Of a stretch of DNA of 64,000 nucleotides, positions 25,787-34,497 are shown one piece after another (the stretch's first letter is position 1; the number at the start of each line of letters is the position of its first letter). The DNA is from CALBJU01 sp965247125 (GTDB lineage: Bacteria; Bacteroidota; Rhodothermia; Rhodothermales; UBA10348). The notes under the pieces are model-generated. The model saw nothing but the letters and a program-made list of their open reading frames with translations, did not search any database and was not told where the DNA came from. Both the position numbers and the translations under genes were made by a program. The stretch covers positions 1,736,001 through 1,800,000 of the forward strand of contig CBDFGO010000003.1 of assembly GCA_965247125.1 (NCBI GenBank), given 5' to 3'.

Positions 25787-25900
25787 GCGTTGCGCCGGGC
25801 GACGCCAACTGACCTGCCGCGGTCCCGATGGTTACAAAAGAAACGCACATCTTTCGGTTGGTTCGCGTTGGTTGTATTCTGGCCTAGAATCAACGACCTC

Positions 25901-26440
25901 GTGAAAACAACCGTCTACATCGCCACCAGTCTCGACGGCTTTATTGCCCGGAAAAACGGAGACGTGGATTGGCTTCCGCAATTTGGAATGACGGGAGAAG
26001 ACTATGGCTTCCATACGTTCATGGACAGTGTCGATGCTCTCGTCATGGGGCGCAATACATTCGAAAAGGTCCTTTCATTTGGCGTGAAGTGGCCCTATGG
26101 TGACAAACCCGTATTCGTCCTGAGCAGCCGGACGCTCAAAATTCCGACCGATGTGCCCGATACCGTAGAGCACATTTCGGGGTCCATGACCGAGATTGTC
26201 CAGACGCTCATCCAGCGGGGCGTCGAGCACGCTTACATCGACGGCGGTAATACCACACAACGATTCCTGCAGGCGGGACTGGTTGATCGGTTCATCGTCA
26301 CGGTAATTCCAGTGCTGATCGGAGAAGGGATACCACTCTTTGGTTCCGTTGCCGAAGATGTTCGCCTCAAGTTGATCGACTCGAGAAACTGGCCGAGCGG
26401 ACTGGTTCAGTACACGTACGATGTGGTTGATCCGGAGTGA
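25901..26440 (+). CDS. RibD C-terminal / dihydrofolate-reductase-like protein
   Basis: 179 residues from GTG 25901, which directly precedes the conserved first strand (KTTVYIATSLDGFIA). The longer frame upstream to 25790 overlaps no family region. Family motifs: SLDGFIARKNGDVDWL, DALVMGRNTFE, KPVFVLSSR, AYIDGGNTTQRFLQAGLVD and TVIPVLIGEGIPLFG. Such proteins are NAD(P)H-dependent reductases of the RibD_C fold; the substrate is not known for this stand-alone type. Its stop is 34 bp from the convergent barrel gene. Confidence 0.88.
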   Translation: MKTTVYIATSLDGFIARKNGDVDWLPQFGMTGEDYGFHTFMDSVDALVMGRNTFEKVLSFGVKWPYGDKPVFVLSSRTLKIPTDVPDTVEHISGSMTEIVQTLIQRGVEHAYIDGGNTTQRFLQAGLVDRFIVTVIPVLIGEGIPLFGSVAEDVRLKLIDSRNWPSGLVQYTYDVVDPE

Positions 26441-26473
26441 CCCAACGAAGCCGGACGCGAGGCGCTCCGCATC

Positions 26474-29137
26474 CTAGAATTCGAATCCCAGTCCGGAGTT
26501 GATCAGGGTCTCCTCATCACTGGCACCCACAGATATCTGGAAGATCGCGAAGTCAAAGATGTTCAGCCAGAAACCACCGCCGTATCCCTGATGCCACGCT
26601 CCTGTTTCCTCGTTGTCCGAAAAAACTCGCCCGTTATCCAGGAAGAGGCTGATCCCACCCCTCCCGATCGCCAGAATTCCGGAAAAAGTGAACAATTCGT
26701 GCCGCAACTCGATGTTCTGGTAGAGCGAGCTGTTGCCAGAAAATCTGTCACGCCTCCAACCGCGTAGTCCAGATGTACTACCCACGGTGGCCGAGCGGAA
26801 ATACGGAAAATCACCGGTGACGTGGGATGCTCCAAAACGTCCTGCAACCGTTGTTTTTCGATTAATGCCGGGCGTGAGGTAAAACGAAAATTTAGAAGCC
26901 AAAGACGTAAAATCGCCCGATTCGTCGTTCAATCCGATGCGAGTACGAACGGTAGAGACCCATTGAAAACCCGAAAGTGGATACAGCGTGTTGTCTCGGC
27001 GATCTATCGTTATGGTTCCAGATAATCCTGCGTGAATCAATTTAGAGAGGGCATCATCGGATAAGCCAGCCTGTGGTAGTGTCGCAAATCCGCCTTGCGA
27101 TTCGTCCACGTCTGCAAATTCAATCAATGAGGTGAGCTTCAGATGCACTGTTGAATACCAATCCCGAAATAAGCCAAGGTCCAGGTGATAATCCTGCATC
27201 TCTGACTCATAAAAAGAGGCACGTGACTCAGGTCTCCGTGTGTTGGAGCCAAATCCATAAAAATTCTGAAGATTCCGCTGAGAGCGTGCACTCGCGTTTG
27301 CGATCACCCCCCAGGATCCAAGTCGTTGAGCGAAAAGGCCCTCGTAGTTAAATGTAAATGCCTGTGATCGAGAGGCAATGCTACCCTGTACGGTGTGCTT
27401 CGTGGAAAAGGGCTGTCGGTGGAAAACACGGGATGTGTGAGTGATACCACCGCCGAGAACCACTCCGTCCTCCGGGTTCGTGGAAAAAATTATTATCGGA
27501 AAATCGGGCTTAAACCAAACTCCGTATGGGCTGTAGTCATGAACGCTGACATCCCGAGTTAGCTGATTTCGGGTTGAAGCGCCTTGCTGTAGTGTCGATT
27601 CTTCGGGGGTGTCGCGCACATACCAGTTTCGCCTCACCACCGATTCTGTTGTGAGGTCCTGGAATTGATCCTCTCCGCTTCCACCCACGGCATAAATGCG
27701 GATCGGAAACCGCGAACTGCCGCGAAGAACGAATCGATCATCTCCACCAAATCCATAGAGTCGAATCTCTTCGGTTTCATCAGGATAGAATGTTCGCCTG
27801 AAAAGATCCTGTCTGAATTCGCCCTTCTTGGTGACCTTGCTCATCGTGACAATAATGCTGTCTTCGGCCGCGATCACCGTAAACTTTTCGTGTTTGTCCG
27901 AACCAACCACGTCAACGTATTTGGAAAGGATTCGGTAATATTCTGAAGCAACCTCCGGAAGCTCTGCCAGCCTGGATGCCAGTGTGGACATGATGTCAGA
28001 CTCGTAGAGGGGCCTCACTTCTTCGGGTAGTTGGTCGACGGCCGCCTGCATGTCGCTTTTTGTAATCGATTCAGTCAATTCCTGCGCAATAGACACCCAC
28101 TGCCGTTCAGTCAACTCCGAGGTGAATCGGCGGTCTAGAGGCATGCCCTGCTTGTTCAGACCCCAGATCAATCCAAACTCGGGTCGAAAATCCTGAAATC
28201 TGGGCATGAACCATCTCGATTTGTAGACCGTTGGAAAGAGGCCATTTACCCGATTGAACGAGAAATCCCGGTCGCGTGGAATCGGTCGGTAGAGCTCGCC
28301 TTTTCCGTCAGGATCATCAAATGATGCCCAACGCCACTGATCTGCGTGTCTGTCCCAGTCGCTGATGTACATATCGAACAATCGTGATCTGGCGTGGAAG
28401 GTTGCGTCCACCCGATTGTCATTATCCTCGAGTAGGTTGCGATACATCTTCGGCGTGGAGATCACATCATCCGAATGGCCATAGTTTTCGAACGCTGACA
28501 TGTCATCATCCGGCCGCCGTTCAAATAGCGACATCTGATCTCCCATGAGTTCCGTGAACGGGCTGAAGCCACGATCCAGCGGTACGTAATACAAGCGCGG
28601 GATGGTGTAGTAAATTCCCGCAGCTTTGGCCAGTGGCGGCACCATCAGAGCCGCGAAGGGATTCATTATCGAGATCTGATCCTCAACTACGCCAGAGACA
28701 AACGTCCCCTGGAATTCAATCGGAATCGTTCTCGAGGGATCTTTGTCGAGTGAGCGAAGGACATATTGGTAGCCCTCCTTGTCTTCAAGTCTCAGGGAGG
28801 TCGTCTGCATCCCACCACCGCGTTTGAGAGGTGTAAGTCCTCCATATATGTCGGAGATGTCGAAGACCGGTACCTCAACGGGTGTCGTCCAGGCGTGTCG
28901 ATGATTGCTACCCCAAAGCTTCTGTTTGAAACTGGAAGCACCCAATTCGACATTCATTGCCCGCGTGACGGGACCATCGGGCAGTGGAGGCACGGTCACC
29001 TCATCCTCTTCTGAAAGTGGTGCTTGTTCTGCTGCCGTGGTCGCAGCCGAAAAAAGATTCGTCTGGTAGAGTGTTTCTCCTGAACCGGATTCAGCCCTCA
29101 TCTCGACACTTCCGTCACTCAGATAATCCAGGACCAT
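26474..29137 (-). CDS. C-terminal part of a phosphoesterase-barrel gene: Omp85/D15-type surface antigen
   Basis: 887 residues from the first ATG after an in-frame stop. The frame is in fact open up to the TGA at 29195-29197 and continuous with the metallophosphoesterase ORF upstream, so these are probably two parts of one ancestral gene. The first about 500 residues form a periplasmic region. The last about 350 form a D15/Omp85-type outer-membrane barrel, with the lid-lock-like motif GLRGWRRDRF and a terminal strand ending in Phe. No start signal or signal peptide is visible at the ATG, so without read-through this part is unlikely to be exported. Confidence 0.75.
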   Translation of the reverse strand: MVLDYLSDGSVEMRAESGSGETLYQTNLFSAATTAAEQAPLSEEDEVTVPPLPDGPVTRAMNVELGASSFKQKLWGSNHRHAWTTPVEVPVFDISDIYGGLTPLKRGGGMQTTSLRLEDKEGYQYVLRSLDKDPSRTIPIEFQGTFVSGVVEDQISIMNPFAALMVPPLAKAAGIYYTIPRLYYVPLDRGFSPFTELMGDQMSLFERRPDDDMSAFENYGHSDDVISTPKMYRNLLEDNDNRVDATFHARSRLFDMYISDWDRHADQWRWASFDDPDGKGELYRPIPRDRDFSFNRVNGLFPTVYKSRWFMPRFQDFRPEFGLIWGLNKQGMPLDRRFTSELTERQWVSIAQELTESITKSDMQAAVDQLPEEVRPLYESDIMSTLASRLAELPEVASEYYRILSKYVDVVGSDKHEKFTVIAAEDSIIVTMSKVTKKGEFRQDLFRRTFYPDETEEIRLYGFGGDDRFVLRGSSRFPIRIYAVGGSGEDQFQDLTTESVVRRNWYVRDTPEESTLQQGASTRNQLTRDVSVHDYSPYGVWFKPDFPIIIFSTNPEDGVVLGGGITHTSRVFHRQPFSTKHTVQGSIASRSQAFTFNYEGLFAQRLGSWGVIANASARSQRNLQNFYGFGSNTRRPESRASFYESEMQDYHLDLGLFRDWYSTVHLKLTSLIEFADVDESQGGFATLPQAGLSDDALSKLIHAGLSGTITIDRRDNTLYPLSGFQWVSTVRTRIGLNDESGDFTSLASKFSFYLTPGINRKTTVAGRFGASHVTGDFPYFRSATVGSTSGLRGWRRDRFSGNSSLYQNIELRHELFTFSGILAIGRGGISLFLDNGRVFSDNEETGAWHQGYGGGFWLNIFDFAIFQISVGASDEETLINSGLGFEF

Positions 29138-29194
29138 GAACCCCGCTTCGCCACTTGTAAACGCGGCCGACCCAAAATTACTGGCGTACCCCGG

Positions 29195-29197
29195 TCA
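29195..29197 (-). pseudogene. In-frame TGA splitting a metallophosphoesterase-Omp85 gene (26474-30163)
   Basis: Reading the minus strand, the phosphoesterase frame ends in VVSGSGS, then TGA, and continues in the same frame as PGYASNFGSAAFTSGEAG and on through MVLDYL into the barrel part. The joined frame would be about 1229 residues with this single interruption, a size known for fused phosphoesterase-surface antigen proteins. A one-base change of CGA, AGA or GGA would create it. Whether it is a real nonsense mutation, read-through or sequencing error cannot be told here. Confidence 0.8.
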
Positions 29198-30163
29198 TGA
29201 TCCAGATCCACTCACCACAAGATGAGTCGCGCCTTCGACGATGTGCTGCAGATTGTGATCATGTCCCGATACATAAACCAGATTTCCATCATGGCGTCGA
29301 AACAGTGAGAGCAGTACTCCCTGCAGCGCTTGGTAGTGAGGATTTGAGATGTCCTGATCTGCCCCTGCGATGCTGCGAAACAAAGGGTACAGAGAGCCAA
29401 TTATAGGTAGAGGCAGCCACGCATTGCCCCAGATATTCGTTAGCGGAAAGAGGTGATCCTTGAGCGAGAAATGGCCACCATGTTCGCCATATGAGATGAG
29501 GGGATGATGGCCCACCAGCAATACTTGTTCATCATCTCGCTTGGCCAACAAGTCTCGAAGCTCCAATAGAAAGTCACCGTCTTCCTCGACCTCGTACTCT
29601 CCCGTGTCCCCAAACGGTTTATCATCGAGCATCCACCACTGCGTATCGATAGCGATGAGACGTATTTCATCGGTCAACTTTACCTCGGTGGGTCCGGGAA
29701 ATCCATCTTGTGGGAGAAAACTGCCTTCACCGAGACGATCCTCTATGTAGCGTTGCTGCCGGAGCAATGTTTCTTGAGAGTATCGACCTGTCGCTCCCCA
29801 GTCGTGATTCCCCGGGATGAAAATAGTCTGTCCGGCGAATCCATCAACAGCGTCGATGGCCGAATCGATCCTCATTTCAGCCTGTGCCCGGCGGGCAGAT
29901 GATGAATCTGGCAATCCGCAGCAGTAGATGTTGTCCCCAAGAAATACAACTGCTGATCGGGATGATTCAGCTGCCAGAAGCTCCTTCAATCGTCGGAGTG
30001 CGGCAGATGGATTCGCGGTCTCACTCGCGCCCGTGTCGCCAATCAGATAGACTCGATACGTCAGATCTGCCACTTGGGCAGAAGAATGCTGAGGGACCGA
30101 CAAAGAACATATAGCAATTAGAGCTACTAATATGCACTGCAACATATTATCCGGTCTAAACAT
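29195..30163 (-). CDS. Exported calcineurin-like metallophosphoesterase (N-terminal part of a split gene)
   Basis: 322 residues with a signal peptide (about 1-29, HSSAQ). All five metallophosphoesterase blocks are present: YLIGDTG, FLGDNIYCCG, IPGNHDWG, LLVGHHPL and VSGHDHNLQ, so the dinuclear metal site is complete. The protein ends at VVSGSGS just after the last block because of a TGA, and the frame continues downstream into the Omp85-type part. On its own this half could fold as a periplasmic phosphatase. It follows the SdiA-regulated-type gene by 11 bp on the same strand. Confidence 0.85.
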   Translation of the reverse strand: MFRPDNMLQCILVALIAICSLSVPQHSSAQVADLTYRVYLIGDTGASETANPSAALRRLKELLAAESSRSAVVFLGDNIYCCGLPDSSSARRAQAEMRIDSAIDAVDGFAGQTIFIPGNHDWGATGRYSQETLLRQQRYIEDRLGEGSFLPQDGFPGPTEVKLTDEIRLIAIDTQWWMLDDKPFGDTGEYEVEEDGDFLLELRDLLAKRDDEQVLLVGHHPLISYGEHGGHFSLKDHLFPLTNIWGNAWLPLPIIGSLYPLFRSIAGADQDISNPHYQALQGVLLSLFRRHDGNLVYVSGHDHNLQHIVEGATHLVVSGSGS

Positions 30164-30174
30164 TAATTCTCTGA

Positions 30175-31095
30175 TCAGTTTTTTATAGGGTTGAATGCAT
30201 ACAAGGTGGCCTTCTTCGATTGTCCTTCGCTGGCGATATACAATACGCCGTCTCGATCGAATGTGAGACCTTCTGGCTGAGGAAGTCTATCCAGTTTCAG
30301 CTTGATCAGTTTACTTGATTCAGGAGAATAGATCAGCAGCAATTCATTCGTTGCTGACAAAATGTACAACTCCCCGGTGGTGGGTTGCACAGCGATCGCC
30401 GAAGGATTGAAGGCGCGTGAACGCTTGCTGCAGTCGCCGCACGCGGCCGCCAGCAGATCGTCGTCAATGAACAGATAGGGCTCGTCCGAGAGTGAGCCGC
30501 CAGATCGGTCAAAGGCAAAAATGGAACGGCCCCTGCGTCCTCTCACCCCATCGCCCGACTTACAGCCTACAAGAATAATGTCACGTATATCATCATAACC
30601 CAAGGCCTCGGCGTCACAGTCGCCGGGCAACCTGAGCTTCTGACGAGTCGTCGTCTTCCTATTCGGATTCGCACCACTGACCGTGTAGAGGTGACCCGAT
30701 GATCGCAAGACAAGGACGCGATCACCCACCCGCTCTAGGCCTTCATAATCACCACCGGACTCAAAACGCTCCCGCTTGATGATTTCGCCGGTGCCAGGAT
30801 CGATCGTAAACAGAAATCCTGTTTCGTCCTGCACTGCCAGAAGACGCCCAGATTCATCCATCGAAAGCGCCGATATCTCACGAAGCATTCGAGGTAAGCG
30901 GATTTCCAGAGTCGGCTGGGTGAAGTCGTACGTGACGTCCACCGTGTCGACTGATTGAATTTTCTCGAAATCGGCAACTGTGGATACACTGTCGAGATCT
31001 TGCGGAGGAGTGGATCCGCCGCGCGTAGCCGTCAGAGCTACTCCTACCAGAAGGACGGCAGAAGTCAAAACGAATAGTATGAAACCGGGTTTCAC
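30175..31095 (-). CDS. SdiA-regulated-type beta-propeller protein
   Basis: 306 residues, GTG start, with an N-terminal membrane or signal segment (5-22). The rest is a propeller with the SdiA-regulated family pattern: REISALSMDESGRLLAVQDE, GGDYEGLERVGD, DAEALGYD, NPSAIAVQPTTGELYILSA and QPEGLTFDRDGVLYIASEG. Some relatives are annotated esterase-like or phytase-like, but no catalytic function is shown. It contains a CGDC pair near residue 225. First gene of a minus-strand unit with the metallophosphoesterase gene (11-bp gap). Confidence 0.8.
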   Translation of the reverse strand: MKPGFILFVLTSAVLLVGVALTATRGGSTPPQDLDSVSTVADFEKIQSVDTVDVTYDFTQPTLEIRLPRMLREISALSMDESGRLLAVQDETGFLFTIDPGTGEIIKRERFESGGDYEGLERVGDRVLVLRSSGHLYTVSGANPNRKTTTRQKLRLPGDCDAEALGYDDIRDIILVGCKSGDGVRGRRGRSIFAFDRSGGSLSDEPYLFIDDDLLAAACGDCSKRSRAFNPSAIAVQPTTGELYILSATNELLLIYSPESSKLIKLKLDRLPQPEGLTFDRDGVLYIASEGQSKKATLYAFNPIKN

Positions 31096-31213
31096 GAATC
31101 TGTTCTCAAATGAACTTGGGTCCCCAAAATAGAATTGGTGACTCGAAAAGAACGAATCTTTGTACCTTGAATGGCGAGGGAGTTACGCACCCCGAGATTA
31201 GATTACCTGAAAC

Positions 31214-31912
31214 ATGAGCACTGTGGACCCACAAGAAGAAATTCCGCTAGATCCAATGCTCTCGGAAGATAGTAGCATCGTCGCCGAACCAGCGAAGGAT
31301 AAGGGCAAGAAAAAGGGGAAACTGGGCACCAGTCGAGGTGTCGAGACCGTTTTTCGCACGTCCTACCGGGTTCACATGGACCTGTCGTCTCTGGCAGATG
31401 CGAAAGCGAATATCATGATTACCATCAATGGAATCATCATATCTATCATCATCGCCTCGATATCTCCAAAAATAGACAGTAACACGTTTCTGCTCATTCC
31501 GACGAGCATTATGCTCCTGTCCTGTCTCATCTCAATTGTATACGCCGTCCTCGCTGCTCGCCCGAGAGTCAGTTCAAAAGTGGTGACCCTCGAAGACTTC
31601 CGGAGCCAACATTCCAACATTTTATTCTTCGGCAATTACGTTTCGATGCCCGAGGAAGATTTCATTGAAGGAATGACAGATCTGATGGAAGATCAGACGA
31701 CGCTGTATCAGAGTATGATCAAGGACATCTACGGACTTGGAAAGGTGTTATCCAAGAAGTTCATCCTGCTTCGCAAGCCCTACACGGCGTTCATGATTGG
31801 ACTGACCCTGGGAATCCTGCTCTTCATCCTCACCTACGTCTACGTGGTCTTCCTCTTTGATGACCCCGACGGCGTGGTTGCCTTGCGGGACGCAGCGGGA
31901 CTCTTCGTCTGA
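31214..31912 (+). CDS. PycTM-type (Pycsar effector-like) membrane protein
   Basis: 232 residues: a charged, Lys-rich cytoplasmic N-terminus (1-45), then the conserved juxtamembrane segment YRVHMDLSSLADAKANIMIT (51-70) leading into two helices (about 69-85 and 92-115). A cytoplasmic helical stretch and a third helix (about 193-218) follow. The R-x-H...ADxKAN pattern and topology are those of the PycTM/DUF5706 membrane effector of Pycsar anti-phage systems (known family). There the effector is paired with a uridylate or cytidylate cyclase. No cyclase is present in this window, and the HD domain of some relatives is absent. Ends inside the convergent GAF gene (73-bp overlap). Confidence 0.65.
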   Translation: MSTVDPQEEIPLDPMLSEDSSIVAEPAKDKGKKKGKLGTSRGVETVFRTSYRVHMDLSSLADAKANIMITINGIIISIIIASISPKIDSNTFLLIPTSIMLLSCLISIVYAVLAARPRVSSKVVTLEDFRSQHSNILFFGNYVSMPEEDFIEGMTDLMEDQTTLYQSMIKDIYGLGKVLSKKFILLRKPYTAFMIGLTLGILLFILTYVYVVFLFDDPDGVVALRDAAGLFV

Positions 31913-34308
31913 ACGTCTATTTCCACTTGATCGTCCTCGTCTCGACCTGTCCGAATGTCTGAAGGCTCAGGAATTGGAAATGAGGTCTGACCGGGCCACG
32001 TGTCTGCAACGGTCACACGAAGCGCTTTCAGGCCGGTGACTCCGGGAAGGTCAGCCAGTTCGAAGGCTTCTATTTCGCCCGTGAAATAGCCGGCCGCGTA
32101 GAGGTAATCCAGGTACCGACGGTATTCCAGTTCGTCCGATTCCTGTGAAAAGACAAGGGCTACGGTGCCCGGTTGTGTCAGGCGCTCGCCAGTACCTTTG
32201 ACGGTGGCTTTGTCAATCCTCTTTTTCATGACTTCGTAGCGGACATTGTATGCTCCGTCTACGTCAAACTGTTTCTCATCGACCCGAAAACGAATATCCA
32301 CAGGAACGGACTGAATCAGGATCAGCTGTGCCGTTTCAAGCTGCACCGACAGCGTCGGCATTAATTGCTTCATCTGACTGGTTACACCGGCCATCGTGAT
32401 CAGCTGCCACAACCGGAGATTACTCAGGTCGAGATCTGAAAACGTACTCTCGTTCAAAAGCGACTGGCCCGCATACATATTGTATTCGACCCCATCCGTT
32501 CGATACATCTCGAAATAGTGCGGAATCATTGCCTGGGCTTCTTCCTGCCGCTGATTGACGTAGTCACCGATAGAATTGTTAATAATGGCCACCGAATCGT
32601 CAAAGTTTTTGCGCTTTCTGTACAGCGTATGCAGCTGCGGATCGAGCGCGCCGTAATACTTCTTTATCTGCGTGGCGACATCCGGCGAATACGATTTTAT
32701 CTCGTCGAAGAGAGGTTCAATTTCATCTGCGAGAAAAGTTGAGTACGTCAACTCGTCTCCCGAATCAATGCGCGACAGCACCTTTTCGATATTGCTGCTC
32801 AGACGATAGCCCAGCTCATCAAGAGACGGACGCGGGCGGATTGTGCTTGCCGCGATTATGACCGCGAGCGCAAGACCCAGTTGTTCGGCGAGGTCCTGCT
32901 GAACGGCTTCACCGCGACGAATGGACGAGTTTCGAATATCACTCGTAGCATAGAATGAGTGGACATTCTTGAAGCGAATCGAATGAATGGCTTTCGAGTC
33001 CGCCTCAGCGAGAGTACGCAGCGCTACATCCCTGAATTTCCACTCGACGACGGGATGGATGGCCGTGAACTGCTTCTTGATAAGAGCCTGAACTCGATCT
33101 TCCTGCTCGTCCAGACTGCGTTTGAGCGCCGTCGAGAAGAGCAGTGCCACGTTGTCAAGCAACTGAACCTGTGTAGCAGCAATGTCTCCTCGCTGGGGGG
33201 ACCCGATTTCTATGAGGCCAATGATCGTGTCGCCGTCCATGAGCGGGGCGAGATACAGGCTGTCGATGCCGTGTCTTACCAAGACATGCTCGAAAGCCGT
33301 CGGTTTTTCCGCTCCTTCCAGTCCGTTTATGACGAAACTTCTTCCCTCGCTGATTGCCTTGTGATAGACTGAGCTATCCGGGCAAGCGCACTCGGGCATG
33401 CCGTCCTGAAGCAAGAGACTACGCCCAATCCTCCGTGCACCCGATACATTTCCTTTCACGCAGCGATCGAGGGCGATAACTCCCAGGCGAGCATCAGGCA
33501 GCGAAAGCAACGCTTGAATGCCCTGCTCCAACTCCAGAATATTGGATTCTGTGACCAGCGCATCCTTCGTGAGTAAATCCTGTTTGAGGCGCGAGACCGT
33601 CTCGCTCTGAGTCACATCAATTGCTCTCAGGATCGAGAATCCCTGAAATTCGAAGCATTCGGTCGGCAGTTTGCTTGTCAGCAGGTCCAGATCACTCGGA
33701 TTGTCCGAGATAAGCTGGAGATCGTCAGCTGTGAGCTCAGGTTTATCGCCCGTCAGAACGATGCGGACGAACTGTGTGTCGATTGCGATGCGATGAAATC
33801 GAGCCAGTCCGTTTTCCGGATCGATGGATTCGATTACGTAGGAATGCTCCACATGCTTACCAACACCGTAAAACGTCTCAAGAATGACGTTGAACGCGGC
33901 GAGCGTTTTGTGCACTCCCAGGTCCGCCTGAGCGATTTTTCCAACCGCGGTCGTGAAGGAACTGTTGTCGGGATCCAGCACCTTTAGCTCCAGAAACGGC
34001 TTGGTCGCAAATATCGGAATCAGATTGAACGGTACGAATGCCGCCGCGATGCTGTCCTCTCGGGATGACGTTGGGATGACCGCTGTCATGAGAAGATCGA
34101 TCAATTCCCAGTGCTCCTTGCTGTCCTCCACGCTCACTTCGAATGCGCGAAGAGGGTGGTCTTCAGGAATGAATTCGAAAACTTTCTCGGCAACGGCACG
34201 GCGCGCGGCAGAACCATTTTCGAGCTCGCGCTGCCAGAAACCAATCAGATGCTCAAAACTGAGTCTGGTATTGAATAAAAAATCGTATTGTGTAGCTTTT
34301 TCGGCCAT
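31840..34308 (-). CDS. GAF-domain cytoplasmic signalling protein of a Bacteroidota-specific type
   Basis: 822 residues, no membrane segment. A GAF domain occupies about 260-400 (IQALLSLPDARLGVIALDRCVKG, HGIDSLYLAPLMDGDTIIGLIEIGSP, each read in parts). Further on comes the segment FYATSDIRNSSIRRGEAVQQD (about 465-485), conserved in this protein type. The remainder is helical, with a Lys/Ser/Thr-rich tail. The DIRNSS string resembles the first metal motif of class III cyclases but the other cyclase residues are missing. The ligand is unknown. The last 73 bp overlap the convergent PycTM gene. Confidence 0.6.
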   Translation of the reverse strand: MAEKATQYDFLFNTRLSFEHLIGFWQRELENGSAARRAVAEKVFEFIPEDHPLRAFEVSVEDSKEHWELIDLLMTAVIPTSSREDSIAAAFVPFNLIPIFATKPFLELKVLDPDNSSFTTAVGKIAQADLGVHKTLAAFNVILETFYGVGKHVEHSYVIESIDPENGLARFHRIAIDTQFVRIVLTGDKPELTADDLQLISDNPSDLDLLTSKLPTECFEFQGFSILRAIDVTQSETVSRLKQDLLTKDALVTESNILELEQGIQALLSLPDARLGVIALDRCVKGNVSGARRIGRSLLLQDGMPECACPDSSVYHKAISEGRSFVINGLEGAEKPTAFEHVLVRHGIDSLYLAPLMDGDTIIGLIEIGSPQRGDIAATQVQLLDNVALLFSTALKRSLDEQEDRVQALIKKQFTAIHPVVEWKFRDVALRTLAEADSKAIHSIRFKNVHSFYATSDIRNSSIRRGEAVQQDLAEQLGLALAVIIAASTIRPRPSLDELGYRLSSNIEKVLSRIDSGDELTYSTFLADEIEPLFDEIKSYSPDVATQIKKYYGALDPQLHTLYRKRKNFDDSVAIINNSIGDYVNQRQEEAQAMIPHYFEMYRTDGVEYNMYAGQSLLNESTFSDLDLSNLRLWQLITMAGVTSQMKQLMPTLSVQLETAQLILIQSVPVDIRFRVDEKQFDVDGAYNVRYEVMKKRIDKATVKGTGERLTQPGTVALVFSQESDELEYRRYLDYLYAAGYFTGEIEAFELADLPGVTGLKALRVTVADTWPGQTSFPIPEPSDIRTGRDEDDQVEIDVQTKSPAASRKATTPSGSSKRKTT

Positions 34309-34497
34309 TTAGCCCCTTTTATTGATCTACTGCCGCACCCGCAGACCCCTTCGACGAGTCATTGGATGTTCAGTTTCGCTAAGGGCACGGATGTTACAGG
34401 TCCTTTTCGCAACCAGGGCGAAGAAAATCCGCCTGACGACGTGGACTCCCTCGCGTGGATTTGGTAGGTTTCGGTCAACCCACCAAATGGATCTCCC

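Noticed and set aside
29195..29197. TGA as selenocysteine or as Trp in an alternative code
   Set aside because: The context (GSGS before, PGY after) is not a known selenoprotein site and I see no clear downstream stem-loop. TGA is used as a normal stop in neighbouring genes such as lptG, rsmI and tsaD.
31840..34308. Class III nucleotide cyclase reading of the SDIRNSS segment in the GAF protein
   Set aside because: Only the first metal motif is mimicked. The second Asp, the base-selecting residues and the fold-wide pattern are missing, and the segment is typical of this GAF protein type.
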